Shown: positions 10,613 to 21,136 of the stretch, one piece after another | Layout of the letters: the number at the start of each line of letters is the position of its first letter | How positions within the stretch are numbered: the first letter of the stretch is position 1 | DNA from: Verrucomicrobiota bacterium | Lineage (GTDB): Bacteria; Verrucomicrobiota; Verrucomicrobiia; Opitutales; Opitutaceae | DNA: 38,328 bases | Assembly: GCA_025363395.1 (NCBI GenBank) | Contig: JANYDX010000013.1 | Span: forward strand, 1 to 38,328 | Reading direction: 5' to 3' | Translations under genes and position numbers: made by a program | The notes under the pieces: generated by a model | The model's database searches: none | What the model saw: only the letters and a program-made list of their open reading frames with translations | Told to the model about the DNA's origin: nothing

Positions 10613-12010
10613 CTAATTCACCGGGGCTGCACCCAGCCGGTTTGCACTCCGGCCTGCCCGCGACAGGATGATATGCTGAAACAGATAACCAATTAACAGC
10701 ACCGAAGGAGGGACCACCGGGATGATGTAGCGTGACCAGGCGAAAGGAATCCACAGCGTGACAATCACGAGCGTGACCAGCCACCAGCATACCGCGAAAC
10801 GGATGAGTTCTTCGTGCCATTGACGAATTGCGCACCAGGCCACCAACACCGTCATGAGCAGGAAGGGAATCCAGCCGAAAAACCCCAGGGCCACTACGGT
10901 GGCGAATCGGTTGGGCAGCCCCGTCAGCTGGCCGGTGACCAAATCCGCCTGGATGGCCAGCGAGCGATGGTGCTCCATGACGGTGGCCGCCAACCCCTCC
11001 ATGGGATTTTGCACGATGGCAGGATTGATCGCCACGAAGACAATCAAGGCTGATGCGAGGATGCCGACTCCGTGAGCACCGGCTTGAATCGCGCCCGAGC
11101 GGTCCTGCCGAAGCCATTTTTGTGCGGCGGAAAAGGCGACCAGCAGACCGGTCAGCAGCACAAGCGTGAGCGAGTTCATTTTGGCTCCGCATGCGAAAGC
11201 GAGCATTGCACCGGTTAAAAAAGTCAGGGCCAGGCTCACCTTCAGAGCCGGTCGCTGTGGATTCGAAAAATACCGAAACCAGCAGAAGCTGGCCAGGGCG
11301 GCAGCCAGCGAAAGCATCAGGACGATAGTATCCGCCATCGCGTGGTGATAAGCGGACACCACTATGGGATGAAGCAACAACAACTGGCTCGCGACCAAGC
11401 CGGCCAGCCAATGAACACCTGTCGCCCCAAGCAAAAAAAGGAGAAGGCTGGAGAGCACGGCGCACACCACGACGGTATTTCGGGCGACCTGCAGGAAAGG
11501 CCGGGTCAGGGGAAGCCGCCCGTTTTCTCGCAGCCTTTCACGAAAGCCGGGGGTAGCGGCGTCGATGACTTTGGCCCGCTTGTCCACGTCAAGCTGGCCG
11601 CGCACTTCAGGGTTTTTATCCCAACCCAGCCAGCGAAGATAAAAATAACTCAGGCCGTCGATGGAATCCACCTGCCGTCCGCTGGCGGCGAGTCCGAGGC
11701 CTATGACATATTTTGCCACAGGTGGATTCTCGCGGGCGGGTAACAGTTGCCAGTGCGGGTTGGTCCAATCCCATTGAACGAACGCGAGATGGTAGTAGTA
11801 GGAGGAACCAATCCAATAGACTTCATCCAAGTCGAGGGGGATTTTGGCCGGCTGCCACTGGATCAGCAGCGAGCAGAACGAGCACGCGGCCCACGCGAAT
11901 ACGGAACCGATGATCAGGGGTAGACGGGTGACGGCCATGCATCTGGAAAACACTAAACGATCATTTTTGCACTGAGATAGTTCAGGCCGCAATGCGGAGC
12001 CGGTCGTCAT
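10613..12010 (-). CDS. Multi-pass membrane protein, glycosyltransferase 39-like (tentative); start may be 11938
   Basis: Many hydrophobic segments; layout reminiscent of GT-C dolichyl-phosphate-mannose transferases. Confidence 0.55.
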   Translation of the reverse strand: MTTGSALRPELSQCKNDRLVFSRCMAVTRLPLIIGSVFAWAACSFCSLLIQWQPAKIPLDLDEVYWIGSSYYYHLAFVQWDWTNPHWQLLPARENPPVAKYVIGLGLAASGRQVDSIDGLSYFYLRWLGWDKNPEVRGQLDVDKRAKVIDAATPGFRERLRENGRLPLTRPFLQVARNTVVVCAVLSSLLLFLLGATGVHWLAGLVASQLLLLHPIVVSAYHHAMADTIVLMLSLAAALASFCWFRYFSNPQRPALKVSLALTFLTGAMLAFACGAKMNSLTLVLLTGLLVAFSAAQKWLRQDRSGAIQAGAHGVGILASALIVFVAINPAIVQNPMEGLAATVMEHHRSLAIQADLVTGQLTGLPNRFATVVALGFFGWIPFLLMTVLVAWCAIRQWHEELIRFAVCWWLVTLVIVTLWIPFAWSRYIIPVVPPSVLLIGYLFQHIILSRAGRSANRLGAAPVN

Positions 12011-12125
12011 GGAGATTATTCGCTGATGCGCCGCACAACTTTTCCGCCGGCCGGAGGAATGTTTTTGAGGCCGGGCACGCGTGGGTGGACGGATGAATTA
12101 TATCGCAAGCGGCAATGCCCTGCCA

Positions 12126-13142
12126 TCACGGGGTGGCGCGCCGGCGGGCGACCACGCGTACGATCAACCGCTTGCCCGGTGTCTTTGAGGTCCAGTCCAC
12201 CGTGAGTCCCAGAACCCCGGCCATATTTTGCAGCGGCGGCAGCGGGGTCGTGAAAAAAACGTTCCACCCATTTTCGTTTTTGACTGGAAGTTATAGGGCA
12301 AACGGAAAACCCGCGCCGAGGGCAGATTCCAGTTCCGGCCGTCCTCCAGCTGGAGTTTGTTCCAGTCGAGATTGACGAAGGCCCCGGAGAAAAGCGTCGG
12401 TGAATCGGCGATTTCCCCCATGATGATGTCGACGCTCCGTCCGGAATGCGAGGTAGGCGAACTGGACGAGAGCGTAGATGCCCTCGGCATACGCGCGTTC
12501 GTCGTCCTCGGTGAAACCGGCTGCCTGGGCCCGCGCCGTGGAGGCGGCCATCTGTTCCGGGGAATATTTCGGGCGAAACATAAACGAGAGCCCGGGATTT
12601 TTTTTCCCGGCGGCGCGCAGGCGCAGTTCGATTTCGCCTATCGGGGCCAGTCCGAGGGCGAGGTAATCGCGCGTGGCGAGCACCCGGGTGTTTGTCATTA
12701 CGTCCTCGCTGGCGGTGGGAGCCTCGCCAGTGAACGGTCCATGGGTTCGGATTTCCAGGGCCACGGGTACTTGGGCAAAACTGAACTCGTGCCCGGTGTC
12801 GGTTTTGAGCGAGGACTGAAAAAAACTCAAAGGGCCAAGTCCCGTGCCGGGTTTGGATTTTGCCTCGCGCTCGCTCAGTGCGACGGAGCGGAATTCACCC
12901 AGCCATTGGCGTGAGGCGGTGCCTTGTTGAACGGTGAAGAGAACGATGAGCCGGTCATCTGGCTGGGCCGTTTCCCTTGCGCCGGCCAGTTCGAAACCTT
13001 CAAGCGGAATCTGATGCGCCGCGGCATATTGAACGACCTCAGGGTTGGGCTTGAGATCCAGCGGGTTTGTCTGCGGGTTGGCCGCCCACACTCCACCGGC
13101 GGATAAAATGAAAACCAGGAACAGGCGTGGGAGCGGTGGCAT
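12126..13142 (-). pseudogene. Hypothetical secreted protein interrupted by two compensating frameshifts
   Basis: Frame A (12291..13142) is coherent to '...YALVQFAYLAFRT'; coding sense continues in frame B as '...SVDIIMGEIADSPTLFSGAFVNLDWNKLQLEDGRNWNLPSARVFRLPYNFQSK', then returns to frame A as 'NENGWNVFFTTPLPPLQNMAGVLGLTVDWTSKTPGKRLIVRVVARRRATP*' with stop at 12126. Confidence 0.6.
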
Positions 13143-13243
13143 CTGGGCAGACTAACACGAAACGGAGGGTGGGGTTGCAATATCTCTTCTTTCGGCCGGG
13201 GGCCATCTCCTCCGTGAGAATTATGGTCGATGCCCCGGGATTT

Positions 13244-15664
13244 TTACTCGGTCCGCAAAGCCTCCGTCGGTGCGATCCGGGCGGCGCGTCGGGCCGGCAG
13301 CCAGCACGCGACCAGGCCGATGCCAGTTAAGAGGAAGGTAAGGCCGGTAAACACGAGCGGGTCATGCGACGAAATGCCGATCAGAAAGCCGGTCTTGTCC
13401 ATCAGGTGCGCAGTGGCGAAGGCGCCACCAAGGCCAAGCACCAGTCCGATCATCAATTGAATCAGGCCGCGCGATAGCACCAATCGCGCGATGTTGCCGG
13501 CCGTCGCGCCGAGCGCCATGCGGATGCCGATCTCCCGGGTGCGGCGGGCTGTGGTCTGTGCCACCACCGCATAAATTCCAACCGAAGCCATGAGCAGGCC
13601 GGTGAGCGCAAACACGGTGAAGAGCGTGCCAAACACCCGCAGGAACCAGCGCTGTTTTTCCAAGGCCATGGTAAGCGTCCGCACTTCGAAGAGCGGCAGG
13701 TTCGGATCGATTTTTTGCACGGCGGCGCGAACTTGTGCGGCCAACAGCGCGGGATCGGCGGCGGCGCGGAGCATCACGCCCATCCATCCCCAAGGCTGCT
13801 GCCGGTAGGTGATGTGGATCAAGGGCGGCGCGTTCTGGTTGTTCGGATTCTGGTTCAGGTCGGCCGCGATTCCGATCACCGTCATCCATTCCTGGCCCTT
13901 TTCGTTTTCCATGAAGCGGAGGCGTTTTCCCACTGCTTCTTCGCCCGGCCAGTGTTTGGCCGCAAATGCTCGCGACACGATGGCGGATTCCTTTCCCGTG
14001 TCGCCATCGGCCTCAGTGAAACCGCGACCGGTGAGGAGCGGCAGACCGATGGCAGGGAGATAATTTGCCGTTTCCACGATAAACGAGGCGCGGACCGGTT
14101 GCTTGGGATCGGGACTGCGCCGGCCTTCGATCTCGATGGCTCTTTCCGACGTGCCCAATCCCGGGAAATTTGTGGTGGCGGCCACCTCGTTTACCCCCGG
14201 CAGCGCCCGCAATTCGGGCAGCAATTTTTCGAAAAATTGCCGGCGCGCGAGCGGCTCGGCATAGCGCTCGCCCTTGCCTTCGGGCAATTGGATGCGCGCC
14301 GTGAAAATGCTCTGTGGCTGGACGAAGGAGTTGAGTTTCTGCGCGGCAAAAAAACTCCGGATCATGAGGCCCGCACCGGCGAGGAGCACCACCGTGAGGG
14401 CGAATTGGAGTACGACCAGCGTGCCGGTCAATCGGCCGCGATGGCTGCCGCCACCTGGGGTGCCGTTTTTCATCGCGGCGTTCAGCTCGACCCGCGAGGC
14501 CTGCAATGCCGGCACGAGACCAAAAAGGATGCCGCTCAAAACCGAAAGCAGCGCGAAGTACCCGAAGGCCCGCCAGTCCATGGCAAAGATGATCCAATAC
14601 GGTTTGCCGACGTCCTGCGTGGCGAGGTCGAATGCATGCACGCCGAAGAGCGCGATCCCCAGGCCGCACAGTCCGCCGAGCAGGCTGAGCAGCACGCTTT
14701 CCACCAGCAGCTGCCGTATGATCTGCCAGCGTGTCGCACCCATGGCCACGCGCACGGCGATTTCCCGGGCGCGGGCGATGGCGCGGCTCAACATCATGTT
14801 GGCGACATTCGCGCAGGCAATGAGCAGCACGAAACCCACCGCGCCGAGCATCATCAGGAAGACCACGCGGATCTGGTCGCCATTATAGGTTTCGTGGAAG
14901 GTCCGCACGAGCGTACCGACATCCTTGTTGGTGTCCGGATGCTCGGTGAGCAGCCGGCTGGCGATGACGGCCAGATCGGAATTGGCGGTGGCGATGGAAG
15001 TGCCGGTCTTGCGCAAGGCGAACAGCTCGAGGCCGTGATTGGAGCGCTTCTCCAACTCCGCGTCGGGCACCAGCGGCATCCAGAAATCCTCGTTGTTGGG
15101 AAATTTAAAACCATCGGGCATGACGCCGATGATCGTGGCAGGAGCGCCGTTCACCTGAATGGCGCGGCCGATCACATCCAAAGCACCCGCGTAACGATTT
15201 TTCCAGATGCCGTGGCCGAGGAGCACGACTGCTTCAGCCCCCGACTTGCCATCGGCCGGGGTAAACCCGCGGCCCAGCACGACGGGGATGCGGATCAGGG
15301 TAAAGAGACCGGGGGTGATGCGTGCCATGCCGAAGCGTTCCGGCGGATTGCCCGGTTCACTGATGGTGCCCTGATTCCGGCTGAGTGCTTCGATCCCCTC
15401 GAGACTGCGGTTCTGTGCTTTGTACTCCAGATAGTCGGCCCAGGAAACCCCGGAGCGTTCATCCGGTTTGGTAAGATTGTAGTTGGCCACCGTGACGATG
15501 CGCTCGCCTCCCGGGACCGGCACCGGCTTGAAAAGGACGGCGTTCACTAGCGTGAAAACCGTGGTGTTGATCCCAATGCCGAGGGCGAGGGTGACAATGA
15601 CCGCCGCGGAGAACCAGCGGTGCGAAGCAATCATCCGAAAGGCGAAGCGAAGGTCGTGGAGCAT
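13244..15664 (-). CDS. ABC transporter permease, MacB/FtsX (ADOP-like, duplicated permease) family
   Basis: 806 aa; MacB periplasmic core, two FtsX regions ('AIARAREIAVRVAMGATRWQIIRQLLVESVLLSLLGGLCGLGIA' and 'RRTREIGIRMALGATAGNIARLVLSRGL'). Confidence 0.9.
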   Translation of the reverse strand: MLHDLRFAFRMIASHRWFSAAVIVTLALGIGINTTVFTLVNAVLFKPVPVPGGERIVTVANYNLTKPDERSGVSWADYLEYKAQNRSLEGIEALSRNQGTISEPGNPPERFGMARITPGLFTLIRIPVVLGRGFTPADGKSGAEAVVLLGHGIWKNRYAGALDVIGRAIQVNGAPATIIGVMPDGFKFPNNEDFWMPLVPDAELEKRSNHGLELFALRKTGTSIATANSDLAVIASRLLTEHPDTNKDVGTLVRTFHETYNGDQIRVVFLMMLGAVGFVLLIACANVANMMLSRAIARAREIAVRVAMGATRWQIIRQLLVESVLLSLLGGLCGLGIALFGVHAFDLATQDVGKPYWIIFAMDWRAFGYFALLSVLSGILFGLVPALQASRVELNAAMKNGTPGGGSHRGRLTGTLVVLQFALTVVLLAGAGLMIRSFFAAQKLNSFVQPQSIFTARIQLPEGKGERYAEPLARRQFFEKLLPELRALPGVNEVAATTNFPGLGTSERAIEIEGRRSPDPKQPVRASFIVETANYLPAIGLPLLTGRGFTEADGDTGKESAIVSRAFAAKHWPGEEAVGKRLRFMENEKGQEWMTVIGIAADLNQNPNNQNAPPLIHITYRQQPWGWMGVMLRAAADPALLAAQVRAAVQKIDPNLPLFEVRTLTMALEKQRWFLRVFGTLFTVFALTGLLMASVGIYAVVAQTTARRTREIGIRMALGATAGNIARLVLSRGLIQLMIGLVLGLGGAFATAHLMDKTGFLIGISSHDPLVFTGLTFLLTGIGLVACWLPARRAARIAPTEALRTE

Positions 15665-15819
15665 GGGTGCAAAGGCCCGCTGCTATCCGGCGCGGAAATT
15701 CGTGTCGGACTGCCGCAGGCTGGGGAAGAAAACCCGGGAAGCTTTGTCAAGTTGCAGGAATCCGGACAAATTCCCCCTGCGCCAGTCGATTATTTTTTTG
15801 CGATATAGATGCTGAAGTA

Positions 15820-16307
15820 CTACGCGAAATCGCGCATGGTGGCATCGGTTTTCAGAAAGAATTTGGCGATGCCGCGAAAGAGCGGAGGTTTGACGAATCC
15901 GTCCTCGGTCAGCGTTAACTGCGTGCCGCTGTTTGCATCGACGAGCGCATAGGTCCACGTGCCGCCGAATGGCAGGTTGTCGCCGGTGATTTCGCGAACG
16001 AGTTGCGCCGGAGCTTTTTCTCGTTGGTGCGAAAGCCGGTTTCCCGACCCCGGCGGTCGGTGTCCCAGGTGACGACCTCGCCGTTGGGGCGGGTCTCGAA
16101 GCGGATTTTTTTCACTGCGGGCCACCACTGCGGCATGGCGGCGTAGTCGGTGAGCGCAGCCCAGACAACCGTGCTCGGTTTTGCCATGGTGAATGTAATG
16201 CTCCCGGCATGTCGTTCCGGCTGGGCGAGGCCCGCGAGGTAGAGAAAGAGCCCGGCGAGCACGGTCAGCGTGAGAATAATCCCCATGCTTACGAACACGA
16301 TTTTCAT
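15820..16307 (-). pseudogene. SRPBCC/polyketide-cyclase-like protein split by a frameshift at an A5 run
   Basis: Frame 15915..16307 gives 'MAKPSTVVWAALTDYAAMPQWWPAVKKIRFETRPNGEVVTWDTDRRGRETGFRTNEK'; frame 15820..16128 continues 'APAQLVREITGDNLPFGGTWTYALVDANSGTQLTLTEDGFVKPPLFRGIAKFFLKTDATMRDFA*'. The switch falls at T5 (16015-16019, top strand). Confidence 0.65.
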
Positions 16308-16452
16308 GCGTGCCAGCTAAAGGGATTTGAAGTGCGGCGACGATTCCGAATTGGAGGTGGCAGGCGGACTATCCGCCCGGTTTGTGAGCATGGTTCATGG
16401 TGCCCGCGCGTGAAGGATAAAGCGCGCTGCCTTGATCGACATCCTCCCGGCT

Positions 16453-16920
16453 TCAGGTGGTGCGCGGTTCGATGACGACCTCGCTGCGCACGGAATGGGC
16501 GATGAAACATTCGTCGTGCGCGGCATGATGCAGCGCATCGAGTGCGGTGCGGTCGGGTGAGTGGATGCCACTGAAGAGCACGAGTGGACGCAGAGTGATC
16601 TGGGTCAGAGCGAGTTTGCCGGCGGCGTTTCTTGCCATGATGCCACTGGCGGCATCGGTGTAGGAATCGACGGTGTAGCCCTGTTTGGCGGCCAGGGAGA
16701 GAAACCACAGTAGGTGGCAGCTCGAGAGGCTGGCGACGAAAGCCTCCTCGGGATCGACTGCCGCCGCACTGGACATGGGCAGTGGCACGACTGACGGCGA
16801 GGAAGAAGCCGGCACCACGGTGCCCCCATCGAAGTGCCAGGTGTGCGCGCGGCTGTAACGATTATCCGTGAACTTCTGTTCACCCCGGCTCCAGTGGATT
16901 TCAGCAGTGTAGGAGGACAT
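16453..16920 (-). CDS. OsmC family protein
   Basis: Start MSSYTAEIHWSRGEQKFTDNRYSRAHTWHFDGG; 'EEAFVASLSSCHLLWFLSLAAKQGYTVDSYTD' and C-terminal 'HDECFIAHSVRSEVVIEP'. Confidence 0.9.
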   Translation of the reverse strand: MSSYTAEIHWSRGEQKFTDNRYSRAHTWHFDGGTVVPASSSPSVVPLPMSSAAAVDPEEAFVASLSSCHLLWFLSLAAKQGYTVDSYTDAASGIMARNAAGKLALTQITLRPLVLFSGIHSPDRTALDALHHAAHDECFIAHSVRSEVVIEPRTT

Positions 16921-17052
16921 GGGCGGATTCAGTCGTTTGCTGCGCACTGCGCAAGCCGGCCCGCGTGCCGGTCCGGTACAGCCCAGGCGAAATCTGGAGC
17001 GGGCTTTTTGCCATTCAGATCCCAAGCACCAAGACCTGATCGGAAGTCAGTT

Positions 17053-17931
17053 TCACGGATTCGCCTGCGCGCGGGCCACAAAGGCCATGATTCGCTTCGC
17101 ATATTCCTGCTGGGCGAAACCGTAGAGGTCGACGTGCGCGGCGCCCGCGACGAGCCAGAGTTCCTTCGGTTCCCTTGCGGCATTGAAAAGTGCCTGGGTG
17201 CTTTCTGCCTGGGTGAGCTGGTCAGCAGAGCCGCCAAGGACAAAGACGGGACAGTGGAGCGAGCTGATGTGACTGATCGGACTGACTTGATCGATCGAGA
17301 GGCCAAGACGCAGTTCGGCGAAAGGCAAGAGGAGGCCGCCGGCGAGCCAGCCCGGCAGGTGGGCGTCATTTCGGAAGCGACGATCCAAGGCATCACGAAT
17401 CGTCGGGTAGCTGCTTTCAACTATCACCCAGCGCACCTCCGGCGGGAGTTTTTCCGCGGCGAGCAGGATGGTTGCACCTCCTTGGGATTCTCCCAGGCAG
17501 CCGAATTCTTTCAGGCCTTTCGTCTCCAAGTAGTCGAGCGCGCCCAGGAGGTCGGCGGTTTCAAACCAACCGGCGGAAACTTTGTCGCCTTCGCTGAGCC
17601 CGTGGCCGCGGGCATCATAGAGGAGCACGGTATAGCCGTCGTCGTGAAAGAGCCGGGCGCGGGCGAGCATTTGCCTGCGACTCGATCCATGACCATGCAA
17701 GAGCACCACAGCTTGGGTCGCATGCTCTGAATAGACGAACCAACCCGACAACTTGAGGCCATCTCGCGCCGGGAAAGTCACCGTTTGGATTGCCGTCGCC
17801 AATTCAGGAGGAGGTTCCCCGACGTCTCTTCTCGCCGGCTTGGTCAACTGCCAGACCAAGAAAGCGGAAACGATGGCGTATCCGGTGAAGGCAATGAGCA
17901 GCAGCAGGAGCGACCTCGTAAAAATGCGCAT
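17053..17931 (-). CDS. Alpha/beta hydrolase
   Basis: 'VVLLHGHGSSRRQM', 'YDARGHGLSEGD', nucleophile elbow 'GCLGESQGGATIL', catalytic His 'AAHVDLY'. Confidence 0.9.
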   Translation of the reverse strand: MRIFTRSLLLLLIAFTGYAIVSAFLVWQLTKPARRDVGEPPPELATAIQTVTFPARDGLKLSGWFVYSEHATQAVVLLHGHGSSRRQMLARARLFHDDGYTVLLYDARGHGLSEGDKVSAGWFETADLLGALDYLETKGLKEFGCLGESQGGATILLAAEKLPPEVRWVIVESSYPTIRDALDRRFRNDAHLPGWLAGGLLLPFAELRLGLSIDQVSPISHISSLHCPVFVLGGSADQLTQAESTQALFNAAREPKELWLVAGAAHVDLYGFAQQEYAKRIMAFVARAQANP

Positions 17932-18217
17932 GGTGATCGAAGAGCGTCGAGTGGGTGAGGGTGAGCCTCCCCGGTCTTGAGCATAGGATCGAGCTTTTCA
18001 ATGGGCTCCAGTGGGAGCGGTGGCTGATTTTTCCACCGAAGACCAGGAGGTTTTCCTACGACAATTTCGACTGGTTTCGTTGCGACCGACCCTTGATCTT
18101 CCGCTCGAAATCCGGGGCAGAAATATCGATGACGGCGTACGGTGGAGTAAAAGGCTCCTCAAGCCTCAGCGCGGACAGACGCACGGCAATGAGGTGAAAC
18201 AGGCGGAATCGCGGGAA

Positions 18218-19102
18218 TTAAAATTCCACGTCGCGGCAGCGGGCTTCGAGCTGTTTGGCGATGAGATCAATCTGTTCTTCGCCGAGGAGGGTGATGTTGC
18301 GGTAGACGATGGCGGAAATTTGCTTGGGGCTCGTCACCCGGACGGCACCGATGGAATGTTCCTCCACCCACCAGCCGGGGAAAGTGAGGACCGGCTGAAC
18401 CTGGACTCGACGGCCGAGGAGCTGGGCGAGCCACTCCTCAAGCCAGAGGGCGCGGTCGCGGGCCTGGTTGAGGCCTTGGAATTCCTCGCCCCAGGGATAC
18501 ACGAGCTGCTGGCCGTCGAATATCACCTTGTGGTCCGCCAGGCCGGGACGGGCGATGCCTTTGCGGTGAGTCTTGGTTTCGATCACAAAAACGCCGGTCG
18601 ACCCCACGATCACATGATCGAGGTTAAAAGGGGGATTGGCTTCCAGGGCCGGGACATCGTGAAAAATCCGAAACCCTTTCGCGCGAAAAACCTCCAGCTC
18701 CTCTCCGACGACGCGCTTGCCGAAATACCCGAGGTAGTGGTCGCGGCGTTTTTCGAGGATGAGCATCAGCCAGCGGGCGCTGAAATAGAGGGAAGCGGCA
18801 ATAATCAGAAGGAGCCCGAGGAGCGCCCAGAGCTGGTAGTTGGCCGGGAGGCGCGCGATGCCCATCAGGCCGAAGACCATCACGAGGAGCGGAGCGAGCG
18901 CAGTGCTGACTAGGTAGAGCAGGAGCGTGTCATCGAGGGTCTCCATTTTCTGCCGCAACGTCTCCCCGGAGGCGCGAACAATCTTTTCCTGAATGGGATG
19001 GCGCTCCTGGCTCCGGCTGATGCGCCATTTCCAAAGGCCGACAACGAGGAGTAAGTAGATCAAAACATAACCGACCAGATAGATGAGACCTGAGTTGTTC
19101 AT
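18218..19102 (-). CDS. NERD (nuclease-related) domain membrane protein
   Basis: N-terminal TM segments followed by 'NPPFNLDHVIVGSTGVFVIETKTHRKG', the NERD core. Confidence 0.8.
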   Translation of the reverse strand: MNNSGLIYLVGYVLIYLLLVVGLWKWRISRSQERHPIQEKIVRASGETLRQKMETLDDTLLLYLVSTALAPLLVMVFGLMGIARLPANYQLWALLGLLLIIAASLYFSARWLMLILEKRRDHYLGYFGKRVVGEELEVFRAKGFRIFHDVPALEANPPFNLDHVIVGSTGVFVIETKTHRKGIARPGLADHKVIFDGQQLVYPWGEEFQGLNQARDRALWLEEWLAQLLGRRVQVQPVLTFPGWWVEEHSIGAVRVTSPKQISAIVYRNITLLGEEQIDLIAKQLEARCRDVEF

Positions 19103-19446
19103 GGGAGTGGGGAAGGAGGTTGCGTCGGCTGGACCCCGAAAGCCAGTGATGGGTGCCGGCGCCGGGCCGGTTTCACCAGCCTTTGACGGCGCGAGCGGTG
19201 GAGTCTTTTAAGAAGACGTGAATTTTGCGCTTCTCCTGGGGCCGACGCCGTCAAAAGGGCCGCGATCGTGCGCTGAGTGTCAGGGCTTTCAAGAGGCGGT
19301 TAGGCGCGAGAAAATCCTGAATCGCCGCGTTACGGATAACGCCCCCGACCTTTTCTCTAGGTGAGCGTGCCGGCTGCAGCGCGTTTGCCTTGACCCGCGA
19401 TTTTTGCGGGCTTTTCAAAAGCTTAAAGTCCGCTAGAGTCCGGGTG

Positions 19447-20670
19447 ATGAAACGCCTTGTCTTCCTGTTCCTCGTTTTGGCGGGTGCGATGCTGCTGGTG
19501 CCAGGGGCATCGGGAGCCACGGCCGTCCAGAAAGAGAGCTCCAAGGGAAAGACGCCAGGGCTCGAGCTGGCCACGCTGGCCTCGCAGGTGACCGGGATTG
19601 CGATTTCGCCGCTGTTGGGAGTGAGCGGCGTGGGGGCTTACCAGTATTTCAAGGCGGGCACGCCCGAGCAAAAGGCCGCGCTGCCGTGGTTCGCGCAGCC
19701 CAAGTTCTGGTTGCCGGCGATGTTGCTGGTGGGAGTTTGCGCCTTCAAAGATAGTTTTGCGGCCTTCGTGCCCCCGGGCCTGAAGAAGCCACTGGATATT
19801 GCCGAAACCGTGGAAAATAAAATCAGCGGGTTGGTGGCCGCGGGGGCGGTCATTCCGTCGCTGGTCGCGATCGGCTCGAAACTGATCATGAATTCCAGCG
19901 GGCTCGACCATCACTCGGCGGTCTTGGGCGGCTTGGGCATGATGCAGCTGGGGGCGTTCAACTTGTCGTGGCTGCTGACGATTTTGATGGTGCCGTTGTC
20001 CGTGGCGGTGTTTGCCGTGGTCTGGGTGGTGGGGCACGCGATCAACGTGCTCATCCTGCTCAGCCCCTGGGGCGGAGTGGATACGGTGTTGAAGGGATTG
20101 CGCACGAGCGTCCTGGCGATGGTGGCGGCGACGGCCTACATTGATCCGGTGGTGGGCGCCACCTTGTCGTTGGTCATTATATTGCTCGCCTGGCTAATGG
20201 CCGGCTGGGCGTTCCGGTTGATGGTGTTCGGTTCGGAATTCACGTGGGATTTTTTCACCCTGCGCCACCGCCGCTTCGAACTGCTGGCTGACGGCAACAA
20301 GCTTTTCACGGCTCGTGAAATCTCCGGGACGCCGATGCGCACGTACGGCCGGCTTTATCAGGAGGCGGAGGGAAAATTGATTTTCAAATTCCGTCCGTGG
20401 CTGGTGCTGCCGGAACGGGTGGTCGAGGTACCGCGCGACGGGCTGGTAGTGGGCAGGGGGTTGTTCTCCTCTGAGGTGCTCGGTTTTGACCGGGCGGCGG
20501 ACAAACTGGATACGCTCCTGCTCCTGCCGCCCCGGTACCGGGGGCACGAGGAGCTCTTCGCTCGCACCTATCACATTTCGGGCACCTGTGAGGTGGGATT
20601 GCGAAAGGCGTGGAGCTGGATCAGGGAAGCGTTTGGGTTTGCGGCCAAGAAACAGCCGGCGGCAGTCTGA
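19447..20670 (+). CDS. Multi-pass membrane protein, unknown function
   Basis: Signal/TM start MKRLVFLFLVLAGAMLLVPGASG and several hydrophobic segments; preferred over the ORF track start. Confidence 0.7.
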   Translation: MKRLVFLFLVLAGAMLLVPGASGATAVQKESSKGKTPGLELATLASQVTGIAISPLLGVSGVGAYQYFKAGTPEQKAALPWFAQPKFWLPAMLLVGVCAFKDSFAAFVPPGLKKPLDIAETVENKISGLVAAGAVIPSLVAIGSKLIMNSSGLDHHSAVLGGLGMMQLGAFNLSWLLTILMVPLSVAVFAVVWVVGHAINVLILLSPWGGVDTVLKGLRTSVLAMVAATAYIDPVVGATLSLVIILLAWLMAGWAFRLMVFGSEFTWDFFTLRHRRFELLADGNKLFTAREISGTPMRTYGRLYQEAEGKLIFKFRPWLVLPERVVEVPRDGLVVGRGLFSSEVLGFDRAADKLDTLLLLPPRYRGHEELFARTYHISGTCEVGLRKAWSWIREAFGFAAKKQPAAV

Positions 20671-20674
20671 CGCC

Positions 20675-21064
20675 ATGAACTGGCGGACAATCTTCCGGGT
20701 TTTGCTGGCGATTTTTTTTGTCGTGGCGGGAGCGAATCACTTTCATGCGCCGCAAATTTATCTGGGGATGATGCCTCCCTGGCTGCCTTCGCCGCTAGCC
20801 TTGGTCTGGGTGAGTGGCGTCGGGGAAATTTTGGGTGGGATTGGCGCGCTGGTGCCGTTCGCGCGCCGTTATGCCGGTTGGGGTTTGATGGTGTTGCTGG
20901 TCGCGATCTTCCCCGCCAATCTCCATGTGGCCTTGCAAGGCCGGATGCCCGGTTTCGATTTTTCGCCGCTGATCCTCTGGCTGCGGTTGCCCGGTCAGGT
21001 CCTCTTGATGGGGTGGGTGTGGTGGACGACGATCGCGCCGCAACGGGATGAGACTTTGGATTGA
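20675..21064 (+). CDS. DoxX-like family membrane protein
   Basis: MNWRTIFRVLLAIFFVVAGANHFHAPQIYLGMMPPWLPSPLALVWVSGVGEILGGIGAL is typical of DoxX-like proteins. Confidence 0.85.
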   Translation: MNWRTIFRVLLAIFFVVAGANHFHAPQIYLGMMPPWLPSPLALVWVSGVGEILGGIGALVPFARRYAGWGLMVLLVAIFPANLHVALQGRMPGFDFSPLILWLRLPGQVLLMGWVWWTTIAPQRDETLD

Positions 21065-21136
21065 GGCGCGGGCCCTCACAGGAGATCGTCCGAAGTTTTT
21101 GTTTCCCCCGTGGAGAAACTTGTTAAGCTATTTTCC

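Noticed and set aside
12016-12267. 83-aa ORF as an independent gene
   Set aside because: The overlapping frame gives a coherent C-terminus for the upstream frameshifted gene (NGWNVFFTTPLPPLQNMAGVLGLTVDW...), so this ORF is out of frame.
13715-15550. 611-aa plus-strand ORF antisense to the ABC permease
   Set aside because: It is rich in His/Gln/Arg low-complexity sequence with no domain sense, and it fully overlaps a clear MacB/FtsX gene. This is a high-GC antisense artefact.
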